Positions 1 through 6,770 of a DNA stretch of 7,669 nt are shown piece by piece. The DNA comes from Spirochaetaceae bacterium (GTDB taxonomy: Bacteria; Spirochaetota; Spirochaetia; Treponematales; Breznakiellaceae), in the NCBI GenBank assembly GCA_031288215.1, contig JAITRV010000144.1:1-7669 (forward strand), in the 5' to 3' direction. The position numbers were made by a program, and so were the translations under genes. The notes beneath the pieces were generated by a model that ran no database searches, was not told the origin of the DNA, and saw only the letters and a list, made by a program, of their open reading frames with translations. Every line of letters begins with the position of its first letter. Positions within the stretch are counted from its first letter, which is position 1.

Positions 1-327
1 GTCCTTACTGACGGTGGCGCGATTGCGGTCAGCAGCGCAACCGGCAAATTCGGCGAAGCGACCCAGACGGATACCAAGATTACTATTGCAGGATCAGATG
101 GTAATGCAAAGGTAGAAGCCGCCGGAACCATATGGACCGTTTCCGATGATGCCACCGGAACGGACATCTCCAGTACCGGGGAAATCGTACTTGGTACCTT
201 GACCCTCGATTTTGATGGAACATCCGCCGTTACCGCTGCTGCAGGCGCCGTATCAACATCTGCGGCTGCCGGCAAACTTATTGCGGGAGAGGATACTACG
301 ATCACCTTTATAGGTACAGGTACCTGA
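1..327 (+). CDS. C-terminal end of a Thr/Ala/Gly-rich, Ig-like surface protein (partial)
   Basis: Frame 1 is open from the first base to a TGA at 325-327, giving the last 108 residues of a protein that begins outside the window. The composition is dominated by Thr, Ala, Gly, Ser and Asp, with no Cys and few charged residues. Alternating beta-strand-like stretches such as KITIAGSDG, IWTVSDDATG and ISSTGEIVLG resemble bacterial Ig-like (Big) domains, in which a WSVSG...ISSTGLLTV pattern is common. From this I infer an exported or surface repeat protein; the export signal would lie outside the window. No C-terminal membrane anchor or sorting motif is visible; the protein ends ...TFIGTGT. Base composition is roughly balanced, clearly less GC-rich than mfd, which may reflect different ancestry or simply different amino-acid demands. 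Two hairpins follow the stop. The frame is secure; the family assignment is tentative. Confidence 0.72.
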   Translation, partial: VLTDGGAIAVSSATGKFGEATQTDTKITIAGSDGNAKVEAAGTIWTVSDDATGTDISSTGEIVLGTLTLDFDGTSAVTAAAGAVSTSAAAGKLIAGEDTTITFIGTGT

Positions 328-349
328 TTCCTAAAAAGCACCGTTTAAG

Positions 350-381
350 ATCGAGAGAAGCCCCCCAGGGCTTCTCTCGAT
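350..381. terminator. 14-bp perfect hairpin after the surface-protein gene, no clear U-tract
   Basis: Arms 350-363 and 368-381 are perfectly complementary (ATCGAGAGAAGCCC against its reverse complement) around a 4-base loop, CCCA. The hairpin starts 22 bases after the stop of the upstream gene. The plus-strand flank is GCCCCCC, not a U-run. On the minus strand a run of five T (complement of 333-337) lies about a dozen bases beyond the stem. It may be a 3'-end stabilising hairpin or a weak terminator working with the stronger one at 402-440. Confidence 0.6.
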
Positions 382-401
382 GCCCCCCGGTTCACGCTGG
401 T

Positions 402-440
402 AAAAGGGCGGCTCTCCCGCAAGGGAGGGCCGCCCTTTTT
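402..440 (+). terminator. Strong intrinsic terminator, probably bidirectional
   Basis: Arms 402-418 and 423-439 pair over 17 positions with one G-U pair. They close a GCAA (GNRA-type) tetraloop at 419-422, and the plus strand runs into TTTTT at 436-440. The left arm begins AAAA, so the minus-strand transcript also ends in a U-run after the same stem. It therefore suits termination of both the surface-protein gene and the convergent minus-strand operon. If it serves that operon, the operon transcript carries an over 330-nt 3' UTR containing the palindrome at 537-758. Confidence 0.88.
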
Positions 441-536
441 CCCGTCCCGCCCCCCGGCCTCTTGCCACCGTCCAGCCTTCACTGCGGCCGGCCAAAGCAG
501 CCTCATCCGGCCCTGTACCAGCCCCCACGCGGAAAA
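441..536. other. GC-rich intergenic stretch without recognised content
   Basis: This lies between the terminator and the outer arm of the large palindrome. It is C-rich on the plus strand and contains scattered GGCCGG-type words. I see no gene, promoter or RNA gene. Reading frames crossing it on both strands look like GC-driven translations of repeat DNA, rich in Pro, Gly and Arg. Confidence 0.5.
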
Positions 537-758
537 GGCAGGCCGGGGATACTCCCGCCGGAAACACCGGCATGGGCCGGCAGGGGCCGGCACAGACCAG
601 ACTCGCGACGGGGGGTGGCGGTGGGAACACATGGGAGGGACCCTTGGGGGGCCCCATGTGTTCCCAGCCGCCAGGACCCCCCCCGCAGATATCTTTTGTG
701 CCGGCCCCTGCCGGCCCGTGCCGGGAGGACCAGCCCACGGGGTATCCCCCGGCCTGCC
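537..758. repeat. 222-bp nested imperfect palindrome in the convergent intergenic gap
   Basis: Three tiers of inverted repeats share one centre. The outer arms are 537-552 and 742-758 (GGCAGGCCGGGGATAC, one extra G in the right copy). The middle arms, 567-594 and 697-724, are 28 bp with a single difference that would be a T-G wobble in one strand. The inner arms are 617-635 and 653-672 (GGCGG...ACACATGGG), 19-20 bp with one bulged base. Between middle and inner arms, a G-run at 611-615 faces a C-run at 677-684. As RNA the element could form one long rod with a loop at 636-652. It lies 15 bases past the stop of the PilZ gene. No transposase or coding content is seen inside. It resembles REP/BIME or MITE-like intergenic repeats, but I cannot name a known family. 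Confidence 0.82.
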
Positions 759-772
759 GTGCCCTGCCCGGC

Positions 773-1555
773 TCAGTCCCATGCCGGTGAGGAAGAACCC
801 CCGGGGGTATCCCCGAGAGTATCCCCGCCGGTATTTCGGTGAAGTTCCATGAGGGGCAGCCGTTCAAGGTAGCTGTTCAAAAGGGCCTGTTCTTCCCCGG
901 GGAAGGAGACGAATTTCAGGGCGATGATCCGGCCGGTTCTGACCAGCCGGCATTCGGGGGAGAGGATCTCGTCCCCGATGCGGAGGGAGCACTCGGGGAT
1001 GTTTGTGTCAGGGTAGAGGTCTCCTATCAGGACTTGCTGGTCCGGGATGAAGGAAATCCCCCCGACGGAGAGGGTTTTGATTTTCCCGGAAATCAGAACC
1101 CGCTTGAGGGGATTGACAAAGAGCAGGCCGCATCGCTGCCAGGGTTCTATAAAGAAGCGGTGGGATTGCCGCCGTTCTTCCATAGAAAGATAGCGGCCGA
1201 GGATGTTTTGAAGCCGGCTGATCTCCGCGCTTTCCTTGAGGTTTTCCGGAACCATGCCGTTTACCCCCAGATAGAGGGCCTTGGAGGTATTCTCTATCGA
1301 AAAATTCTCTCCGGTCAGGAGGATAATGGGGCAGTCTTCCTTGGACCGGGAACCGCGGATAAACTGAACCAGGGTTTTCCAGTGCCGGGGATAATCCCGG
1401 GCGCTGAGGACGATCCCGGCGGGATCTATCTCGGAAACGTTGTCCATGGCTTTTACCACATGGCTGTACCGGATCAGGTCAAAGCCCAGGGGTTTCACAT
1501 AATGGGCAATATGATAATAGGTTTCGTCTGAACCCAGAACAACCAATAGTTTCAT
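773..1555 (-). CDS. Receiver-like/PilZ protein, probable cyclic-di-GMP sensor
   Basis: A 260-residue cytoplasmic protein. Residues 1 to about 120 look like a response-regulator receiver fold (MKLLVVLGSDETYY start, IILLTG strand, YLGVNGMV near the end), but the canonical phosphoacceptor region reads AGIVLSARDY and the usual late Lys is not evident. I infer a degenerate, possibly phosphorylation-independent domain. Residues 126-230 match PilZ: RQSHR at 129-133 fits RxxxR, and TLSVGG at 161-166 fits (D/N)xSxxG with Thr in the first position. Known PilZ domains bind cyclic di-GMP with these motifs; binding here is inferred. The start ATG overlaps the upstream stop (ATGA), indicating translational coupling. 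A GGGGA word lies a few bases upstream. Residues from about 240 (NTGGDTLGDTPGG...) fall in repeat DNA and are probably a late C-terminal addition. The output target is unknown. Confidence 0.86.
   Translation of the reverse strand: MKLLVVLGSDETYYHIAHYVKPLGFDLIRYSHVVKAMDNVSEIDPAGIVLSARDYPRHWKTLVQFIRGSRSKEDCPIILLTGENFSIENTSKALYLGVNGMVPENLKESAEISRLQNILGRYLSMEERRQSHRFFIEPWQRCGLLFVNPLKRVLISGKIKTLSVGGISFIPDQQVLIGDLYPDTNIPECSLRIGDEILSPECRLVRTGRIIALKFVSFPGEEQALLNSYLERLPLMELHRNTGGDTLGDTPGGSSSPAWD
778..839 (+). repeat. Repeat module copy plus three 12-nt tandem units, inside the 3' end of the PilZ gene
   Basis: Positions 778-814 are a diverged direct copy of 715-749. Both start CCC(A/G)TGCCGG, continue through a GAGGA word and end GGGGTATCCCC, with small indels. 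The GTATCCCCG word then recurs at exact 12-base spacing: 807, 819, and a degenerate GTATTTCGG at 831. On the minus strand this gives a 4-residue period (NTGG, DTLG, DTPG) in the tail of the PilZ protein. It also contains a CCCCCGGGGG palindrome at 798-807. Confidence 0.72.
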
Positions 1556-2535
1556 TCGGTCCCCAGATTTTGGACCGTATAGCCCACAATGGTCCAGATA
1601 TTGTCCCGGCGGCGCAGATCGTAGGTGTAACGCTTCCGTTCCACAATATCCCGCAAACGGAATTTTTCCAGGACCGTGACGGTCCCCTCATTGGCGGTAT
1701 AGCCGGTCCGTTCTATGGTGAATTCCAGGGGTATGGTGGCGATATCCTCGTCCACCACGGCGCTTTCCAGTTCCGTCCGGTACCGGGCCAGCATCCGCCG
1801 CCGGCCCTCCTCGCTCTCCGCAAGCCACTGCCGCTGCCGCCGGGGGTCCCTCCTCAGCATGGCCTCAAGATCCAGATAGAGGAAGAATTTTTCCCACTGG
1901 GATTTCTGCCGGGCGGTCAGGGCATACGCCACCACCTCATCCGGGGGCAGGCTTTCCCGGACCAGGACCGCGTTGGTCTCCACGTCCAATTCCAGGGGTA
2001 TGCCGTCGGGGCCGGGCAGGGACGGGGGCCGGAGGCTGAGGCTCAGGCGGTTGGATTCCAGGGGAGGACTGCCGCCGCTGCCGGGCGCGGTACTGAGGAG
2101 GTCCGGAAACATCCGGGCCCGCACCACAAAGGCGCCGCTCTCGTTCAGGACCACGTAATCCCGAATATCTTCTATAAAAGAAAAGGACTCCCCGCTTTCC
2201 ACCGAGACTTCCCGGAAAAAAACCGGCCTGCTCTGGGTCCTCCGGCGGATCAGGATATCCGCCGGCGCCGCCGTCCGGTTGGCCAGGGTCTTCACCTCAA
2301 AATCAACGGAGAAGGCCCGGTCGTCCGCCAGCTTGAACCGGTAGGGGTCGGGGCTGTTATTGGCCAGGGTGATCTGCACGAGGATGGGATCACCGGAAGC
2401 AGCCGGGGCATAGTAGACCCGCCGGTCATAGAAGCGGATGCTGAGGGCGATACCCTCTGCCGCGGACAAAGCAGCCGGAGCGGCGAGCAGGCCCAGTATA
2501 AGAACGCCCGGAATATATTTCTTTAATAAATTCAT
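1552..2535 (-). CDS. Secreted protein of unknown function, beta-rich N-terminal half
   Basis: A 327-residue protein with a good Sec signal peptide: KK at 5-6, a hydrophobic core at about 8-23, and a likely SAA/E cleavage after residue 26. No lipobox Cys is present, so a soluble periplasmic or exported protein is more likely than a lipoprotein. Residues 28-170 are beta-rich (ILVQITLANNSPDPYRFKL, GAFVVRARMFPD), resembling an Ig-like fold. A Pro/Gly linker lies near 150-180. Residues 197-327 start with a helical, Arg-rich part and end in strands (VTVLEKFRLRDI, IWTIVGYTVQ), which could be an NTF2-like domain; that is a guess from pattern only. I do not recognise a named family. It starts at ATG 2533-2535 with a GAGGGGAG Shine-Dalgarno (complement of 2541-2548) about five bases upstream. 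It is the first gene of an operon with the PilZ gene, so the two may act together. Confidence 0.82.
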   Translation of the reverse strand: MNLLKKYIPGVLILGLLAAPAALSAAEGIALSIRFYDRRVYYAPAASGDPILVQITLANNSPDPYRFKLADDRAFSVDFEVKTLANRTAAPADILIRRRTQSRPVFFREVSVESGESFSFIEDIRDYVVLNESGAFVVRARMFPDLLSTAPGSGGSPPLESNRLSLSLRPPSLPGPDGIPLELDVETNAVLVRESLPPDEVVAYALTARQKSQWEKFFLYLDLEAMLRRDPRRQRQWLAESEEGRRRMLARYRTELESAVVDEDIATIPLEFTIERTGYTANEGTVTVLEKFRLRDIVERKRYTYDLRRRDNIWTIVGYTVQNLGTE

Positions 2536-2600
2536 TTTGACTCCCCTCAGAAGGGTTTAAAAAAGACCCAATACTATAGTATAGTAATCGGTAGACCACT
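2536..2600. promoter_or_regulatory. Compact divergent promoter region with a 12-bp palindrome
   Basis: Only 65 bases separate the divergent starts of the secreted-protein gene and mfd. The region is AT-rich compared with its flanks. The perfect palindrome ATACTATAGTAT at 2571-2582 offers -10-like hexamers on both strands: TATAGT at 2575-2580 and 2580-2585 on plus, TATACT/TATAGT on minus. No convincing -35 is placed at about 17 bases for the plus strand. A TTGACT at 2537-2542 is too far away. The palindrome could be a shared bidirectional -10 or a repressor operator. On the plus strand, a TATAGT at 2580-2585 would put the mfd transcript start only about nine bases before its ATG, consistent with the absence of a Shine-Dalgarno there. 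Confidence 0.55.
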
Positions 2601-5600
2601 ATGAATACCTTATCTTTTCCTTCATCATCTTTTTCCCCCTCCGCTTCGTTGCCGGCTTTTCCGTCGGTTTTGAAGAAAATAACCGCATCCCCGGAGCTTG
2701 CCACGATCCTGGCCGCCTGTCGGAAGGGGGAATTGCCCCTGGAAGTGGAAGGGGCCGAGGGGGCCCTGACCGCCCTGATCATCGCCGCCCTCTTTCATGT
2801 CTCGGCGGGGCCCCTGCTGGCGGTGGTCCCCTCGGACCGGGAAGCCGCGGACCTCACCCTGGACCTGGGAACCCTCGGGACGCCCGTCCTCTCCCTGCCC
2901 TGGTGGGGAGCCCTGCCCTACCGGGAGATGGCCCCCCGGGCGGCGGTCTTCGGGGAGCGGGCCAAGGTCCTCTCCGCCCTGGCGGCGGGATCGAGGGCCG
3001 TCGTGGTGGTCCCGGAGCGGGCCTTTCTGACCCCCCTGCCGCCGCCGGATTATATCCGCCGGCTCCTCCTCCCCATCCGGGTGGGGGGCGCCATAGACAC
3101 CGTCGCCCTGGCGGAAACCCTGATCCGCTACGGCTATACCCGGGTGCCCCGGGTCCAGATCCGGGGGGAATTCGCCCTCCGGGGGGAGGTGCTGGACATC
3201 TTCATGGGGGGGGATGACGAGGCCTACCGCATCCTCTTCGATTTCAATACCGTGGAATCGATAAAGCGCTTCGATCCCCTGGATCAGAGCGGCCTGGAAA
3301 AGCTGGAGGAGTTCACCATCCGGCCCCTCAAGGAACTGGTCTGGACCGACGACCGGATCGAGGCCCTCCGGGCCCGGCTGGAAACCTGCGAAGAATTCAC
3401 CGGGGGGGGCGGGCCCCTTCTTGAGGACCTCATGGCCCGCCGGGAACGGGCCGGGGAGGAAATGCTTTTCCCCCTGGCCTTTGAAGCGGCCGCCGCCCTG
3501 CCGGATTACCTGGACGGAAACGGAACCATCCTTTACCTGGACCGGGAACGCCTGGAAAACGCCCGGGACGCCCTGGACAAGGAATACCGGAGCCTCTACG
3601 TCAAGGCCCGCCGGGAACGGGAGGTCCCCGCCCCGGAGCGGATCCTCCTGGATTTCCGGGAAGTTCTGGCCCGGTATCCCCGGCGGCTTTCCTTTATGAC
3701 CCTCCGGGCCTCCGGCGGCGGGACCGGCCCTGAGCGGCTTTCGGTCGCCTGCGATCCTCCCCGGAGTTTTTTCGGCAACATCCTGTACCTCAAGGAAGAA
3801 CTGGCGGCCCTCTTCAAACAGGGCTGGCAGGTGCTGGTGGCCGCGGAATCCGACGGCCAGGCCCTGCGGATTCGGGAGGTCCTCAGGGACCTGGACGAGG
3901 GGCATCCCGGTTCCCTCGTTATCGAGAACCTGTCCCTTTCGGCGGGCTTCGCCCTTCCGAAACTCCGGCTCATGGTGATCCAGGAGAACGAGATCTTCGG
4001 CCGGCGCAAACGCCTGCCCCGGTCCTCCAAACAGGTCCGCAGCAGCCCCATCGATACCTTTGTGGAACTCAACCCCGGGGATTACGTGGTCCACGTGAAC
4101 TACGGCATCGGCCTTTTCAAGGGCATTGAACGGATCAAGACCCAGGGGCATGAACGGGACTACATCAAGCTGGAGTACCTGGAGGAGGAGGTCGTCTTTG
4201 TCCCCATCGAGCAGGTCAACCTGGTTCAGCGCTATATCGGGAACGAGGGCGCCCCTCCCCGGCTGGACAAGCTGGGTTCCAAGAGCTGGGAAAACCGGAA
4301 AGGCCGGGTCAAAAAATCCGTCGAGGACATCGCGCAGCGGCTCCTCCTCCTCTATTCCCGGCGCAAGGCCGCCCGGGGCTATGCCTTTCCCGCCGATACC
4401 GAGTGGCAGGCCCTCTTCGAGGCGGCCTTTCCCTTTGAAGAAACCGAGGATCAGCTCCGTTGCGTGGAGGAGATCAAGGCGGATATGGAAAGCGTTTCCC
4501 CCATGGACCGCCTCGTTTGCGGGGATGTGGGGTACGGAAAAACCGAGGTGGCGGTCCGGGCTTGTTTCAAGGCCATCATGGGGGGAAAACAGGTGGTTTT
4601 CCTGGCCCCCACCACGATCCTGGTGGAACAGCACTATGAAAACTTTCGGGATCGCTTTTCCCAGTTTCCGGTCCGGATCGCCATGCTCTCCCGCCTGGTG
4701 GACCGCCGGACCGTCAAGGAAACCCTGGAGGGGGTAAAATCCGGGGCAATCGACCTCCTGGTGGGGACCCACCGGATCATCCAGCGGGACGTGACCTTCA
4801 AGAATTTGGGCCTCATGGTCATCGACGAGGAACAGCGCTTCGGGGTCAAGGACAAGGAACGGCTCAAGGAACTCAAGGCCAACGTGGACTGCCTGACCCT
4901 CAGCGCCACTCCCATCCCCCGGACCCTCCACATGAGCCTCCTCAAGATTCGGGACATGAGCCTCCTGGCCACGCCCCCCCAGAACCGGCATCCCATCGAA
5001 ACGATCATCGAGGAGTACAACGAGGAGCGCCTGGCCGCGGCCATACGCCGGGAGGCCGAGCGGGGGGGCCAGGTCTTCTTCCTCCACAACCGGGTGGAAA
5101 CCCTGGAGGATACCCGCCGGCACATAGAGCGCCTGGTCCCGGAGATGCTGGTGGACACCGCCCACGGCCGGATGGAAAGCCGGGAACTGGAAGACGTGAT
5201 GCACCGCTTCATCCACGGGGGCTTTCATGTCCTGGTTTCCACCACGATCATCGAGAACGGCATCGACATTCCCAACGTGAACACCATCATCATCGACCGG
5301 GCTGATATGTACGGGGTTTCCCAGCTCTACCAGCTCCGGGGCCGGGTGGGCCGTTCCGACCGGGTGGCCTACGCCTACCTCTTCTACCCCGAGAACAAAG
5401 CCCTCTCGGAACTGGCCATGAAACGGCTCCAGGTGATTTCCGACTTCACCGAATTGGGATCGGGTTTCAAAATCGCCATGAAGGACATGGAGATCCGGGG
5501 GGCGGGGAACCTCCTGGGCCGGGAACAGTCCGGGGACATCTATTCCGTGGGCTTCGATCTCTACCTGCACCTCCTGGAGGAGGCGATCCGGAAGCTGGAG

Positions 5601-6062
5601 GACTCCCAATACGAGGAGGAAACCGAGGCCCTGTTGGAACTGGAGTATTCCGGCTTTATCCCCGACGGCTACATTGATTCGGCCCAGGAAAAAATGGAGG
5701 TCTACAAGAAGATCGCCTCCATCAGAACCAAGGATGAACTGGAGAGCCTCCACGCCGAATTGCTGGACCGCTTCGGGCCCCTCCCCGACGAGGCCGCCTC
5801 CCTCCTGGCTCTGGCGGAAATCCGCATTATTTGCCGGGAAATCGCCGTCTCCTCCTTGAAAGAACGGGGCGGAATTGTTAGGGTTGAATTTAGAAAAGTT
5901 TCCAAGGTAAAGACCGAGGGGATCTTGCGGCTCATCCGGGAATCCGGCGGTAAGGTCAGGCTTGATCCCAGGACGCCCAACGTCCTGAGCCTGACCACCG
6001 GAAGCATCGGCCTGCGGGAGAAGAGCGAATTTATTCGGGAGAAGCTGGCGGCCCTCGTATAA
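2601..6062 (+). CDS. mfd: Transcription-repair coupling factor Mfd
   Basis: An ATP-dependent DNA translocase that removes RNA polymerase stalled at lesions and recruits UvrA for nucleotide excision repair. The 1153 residues match the usual Mfd length of about 1150. In order: a low-complexity Ser/Pro/Phe N-terminus (1-22); a UvrB-like region (about 35-380, with LPWWGALPYREM near 99); the CarD-like RNA-polymerase interaction domain (about 488-560, GDYVVHVNYGIGLFKGIE); the helicase lobes with Walker A GDVGYGKTE (641-649), DEEQ (742-745), SAT (768-770) and QLRGRVGRSDR (911-921); a TRG-type segment (about 945-985); and the C-terminal D7 region (about 1010-1110). All catalytic motifs look intact. 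Residues 267-271 sit on a run of eight G. An in-frame TAG at 2592-2594 prevents an upstream start; no Shine-Dalgarno precedes the ATG, so translation may be near-leaderless. It is the first of three co-directional genes. Confidence 0.98.
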   Translation: MNTLSFPSSSFSPSASLPAFPSVLKKITASPELATILAACRKGELPLEVEGAEGALTALIIAALFHVSAGPLLAVVPSDREAADLTLDLGTLGTPVLSLPWWGALPYREMAPRAAVFGERAKVLSALAAGSRAVVVVPERAFLTPLPPPDYIRRLLLPIRVGGAIDTVALAETLIRYGYTRVPRVQIRGEFALRGEVLDIFMGGDDEAYRILFDFNTVESIKRFDPLDQSGLEKLEEFTIRPLKELVWTDDRIEALRARLETCEEFTGGGGPLLEDLMARRERAGEEMLFPLAFEAAAALPDYLDGNGTILYLDRERLENARDALDKEYRSLYVKARREREVPAPERILLDFREVLARYPRRLSFMTLRASGGGTGPERLSVACDPPRSFFGNILYLKEELAALFKQGWQVLVAAESDGQALRIREVLRDLDEGHPGSLVIENLSLSAGFALPKLRLMVIQENEIFGRRKRLPRSSKQVRSSPIDTFVELNPGDYVVHVNYGIGLFKGIERIKTQGHERDYIKLEYLEEEVVFVPIEQVNLVQRYIGNEGAPPRLDKLGSKSWENRKGRVKKSVEDIAQRLLLLYSRRKAARGYAFPADTEWQALFEAAFPFEETEDQLRCVEEIKADMESVSPMDRLVCGDVGYGKTEVAVRACFKAIMGGKQVVFLAPTTILVEQHYENFRDRFSQFPVRIAMLSRLVDRRTVKETLEGVKSGAIDLLVGTHRIIQRDVTFKNLGLMVIDEEQRFGVKDKERLKELKANVDCLTLSATPIPRTLHMSLLKIRDMSLLATPPQNRHPIETIIEEYNEERLAAAIRREAERGGQVFFLHNRVETLEDTRRHIERLVPEMLVDTAHGRMESRELEDVMHRFIHGGFHVLVSTTIIENGIDIPNVNTIIIDRADMYGVSQLYQLRGRVGRSDRVAYAYLFYPENKALSELAMKRLQVISDFTELGSGFKIAMKDMEIRGAGNLLGREQSGDIYSVGFDLYLHLLEEAIRKLEDSQYEEETEALLELEYSGFIPDGYIDSAQEKMEVYKKIASIRTKDELESLHAELLDRFGPLPDEAASLLALAEIRIICREIAVSSLKERGGIVRVEFRKVSKVKTEGILRLIRESGGKVRLDPRTPNVLSLTTGSIGLREKSEFIREKLAALV

Positions 6063-6070
6063 CGGGGGGT

Positions 6071-6107
6071 CCGGGGGGCACAGGCCCCCCGGTGGGGGCG
6101 TACCCCC
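6071..6107 (+). other. Two GC-only hairpins in the mfd-HAD gap
   Basis: Arms 6071-6079 and 6084-6092 (CCGGGGGGC and its complement) pair perfectly over a 4-base loop. A second small stem of five G-C pairs follows (6094-6098 with 6103-6107, loop CGTA). No U-run follows, so a standard intrinsic terminator is unlikely. Possible roles are transcript processing, 3' protection of mfd mRNA, or partial polarity between mfd and the downstream pair. It may also be a relic of an intergenic repeat. Confidence 0.55.
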
Positions 6108-6130
6108 TCTATCAGGAAGGTCCCGTAAAC

Positions 6131-6137
6131 AAGGAGG
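6131..6137 (+). promoter_or_regulatory. Strong Shine-Dalgarno of the HAD gene
   Basis: AAGGAGG lies four bases before the ATG at 6142. It is the best ribosome-binding site in the window and fixes the start of the HAD gene. It suggests the HAD gene is translated independently of mfd, across the 79-base gap with hairpins. Confidence 0.8.
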
Positions 6138-6141
6138 AACT

Positions 6142-6756
6142 ATGGTAAAGGCAGTGGCCTTTGACTACGGGAGGGTACTATCCCTTGCCCCGGAAGACAC
6201 CGTGATAGACGAAATCGCTCGTCTCGCCGGCCTGGACCGGAAAATTCTGGAGCCCCTGGTGTGGAAGTACCGGGGGGAATTTGACCGGGGGACCGTGACG
6301 GGCCGGGACTATTACCGATCCCTCCTGGCCCTCGGGGGAGTAGAGCCCGGGGAGGAAGTCATCGAGCAGATCGTCCGCCTGGATTTACAGAGCTGGACCC
6401 GGATAAATGCCGGTACGGTGAAGTTAATGGAAGATGTTAAGAACCGGGGGGGCTGTAAGCTGGGGATCCTCTCCAATATGCCCCAGGAATTCCTCGACCT
6501 GGCCCGGAAGACCATCCCGGCCTTTGCCCTGGCTGACGCCGCGGTTTTTTCCTGCGAGGTGGGGGTGATCAAGCCCGAACCGGCCATCTACTGCGCCCTC
6601 TTCGCCGTCCTGGACTGCCCGCCGGAGGAACTTGTTTTCTTTGACGATATCCAGGAGAATGTGGACGCGGCCCTGGCCTTGGGGATCCGGGCCTTCCTGT
6701 GGAAGGACCCGGAAAGCGCCCGGGAAGAACTCCGCCGCCTTAATCTCCCGGTATAG
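6142..6756 (+). CDS. HAD-IA family phosphatase, YihX-like
   Basis: A 204-residue soluble hydrolase of the haloacid dehalogenase superfamily. Motif I is FDYGRVL with the nucleophile at D8; the second Asp of the usual DxD is Gly10, as in the YihX group (FDLGNV in E. coli YihX, a glucose-1-phosphate phosphatase). Residues 15-85 form the small alpha-helical C1 cap. Motif II is LSNMP (S111), motif III is GVIKPEPAIY (K144) and motif IV is VFFDDIQENVDAA (D168, D169). Length and motif spacing fit YihX closely. The substrate cannot be read from sequence: sugar phosphates are plausible, and other phosphomonoesters or a dehalogenase-type reaction are less so. The gene has a strong ribosome-binding site and is followed after 14 bases by the acyltransferase gene, so the two are probably co-transcribed, with or without mfd. 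Confidence 0.9.
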   Translation: MVKAVAFDYGRVLSLAPEDTVIDEIARLAGLDRKILEPLVWKYRGEFDRGTVTGRDYYRSLLALGGVEPGEEVIEQIVRLDLQSWTRINAGTVKLMEDVKNRGGCKLGILSNMPQEFLDLARKTIPAFALADAAVFSCEVGVIKPEPAIYCALFAVLDCPPEELVFFDDIQENVDAALALGIRAFLWKDPESAREELRRLNLPV

Positions 6757-6770
6757 CGGGAGCGCTCAGT

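Noticed and set aside
537..758. CRISPR array or integron attachment site
   Set aside because: There are no regularly spaced direct repeats with unique spacers and no cas or integrase gene. The structure is an inverted, nested repeat.
331..867. Possible small genes on both strands in the convergent gap
   Set aside because: The Pro/Gly/Arg-rich products arise from palindromic repeat DNA, and one reads through the terminator. No ribosome-binding site or domain supports them.
839..2526. Plus-strand open frames (839-1531 and 1570-2526) opposite the PilZ operon
   Set aside because: They are low-complexity translations with no motifs. The minus strand has a signal peptide, PilZ motifs, Shine-Dalgarno sites and an ATGA overlap.
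3674..3682. GTATCCCCG inside mfd, matching the repeat's box
   Set aside because: It is an isolated 9-base match within conserved coding sequence, without the partner CCGGCRYGGG box; best explained by codon use.
2625..5753. A minus-strand open frame of over 1000 codons antisense to mfd
   Set aside because: It mirrors mfd codon structure in GC-rich DNA. The translation is Gly/Pro/Leu/Asp-rich without domains, while the plus strand has every Mfd motif.
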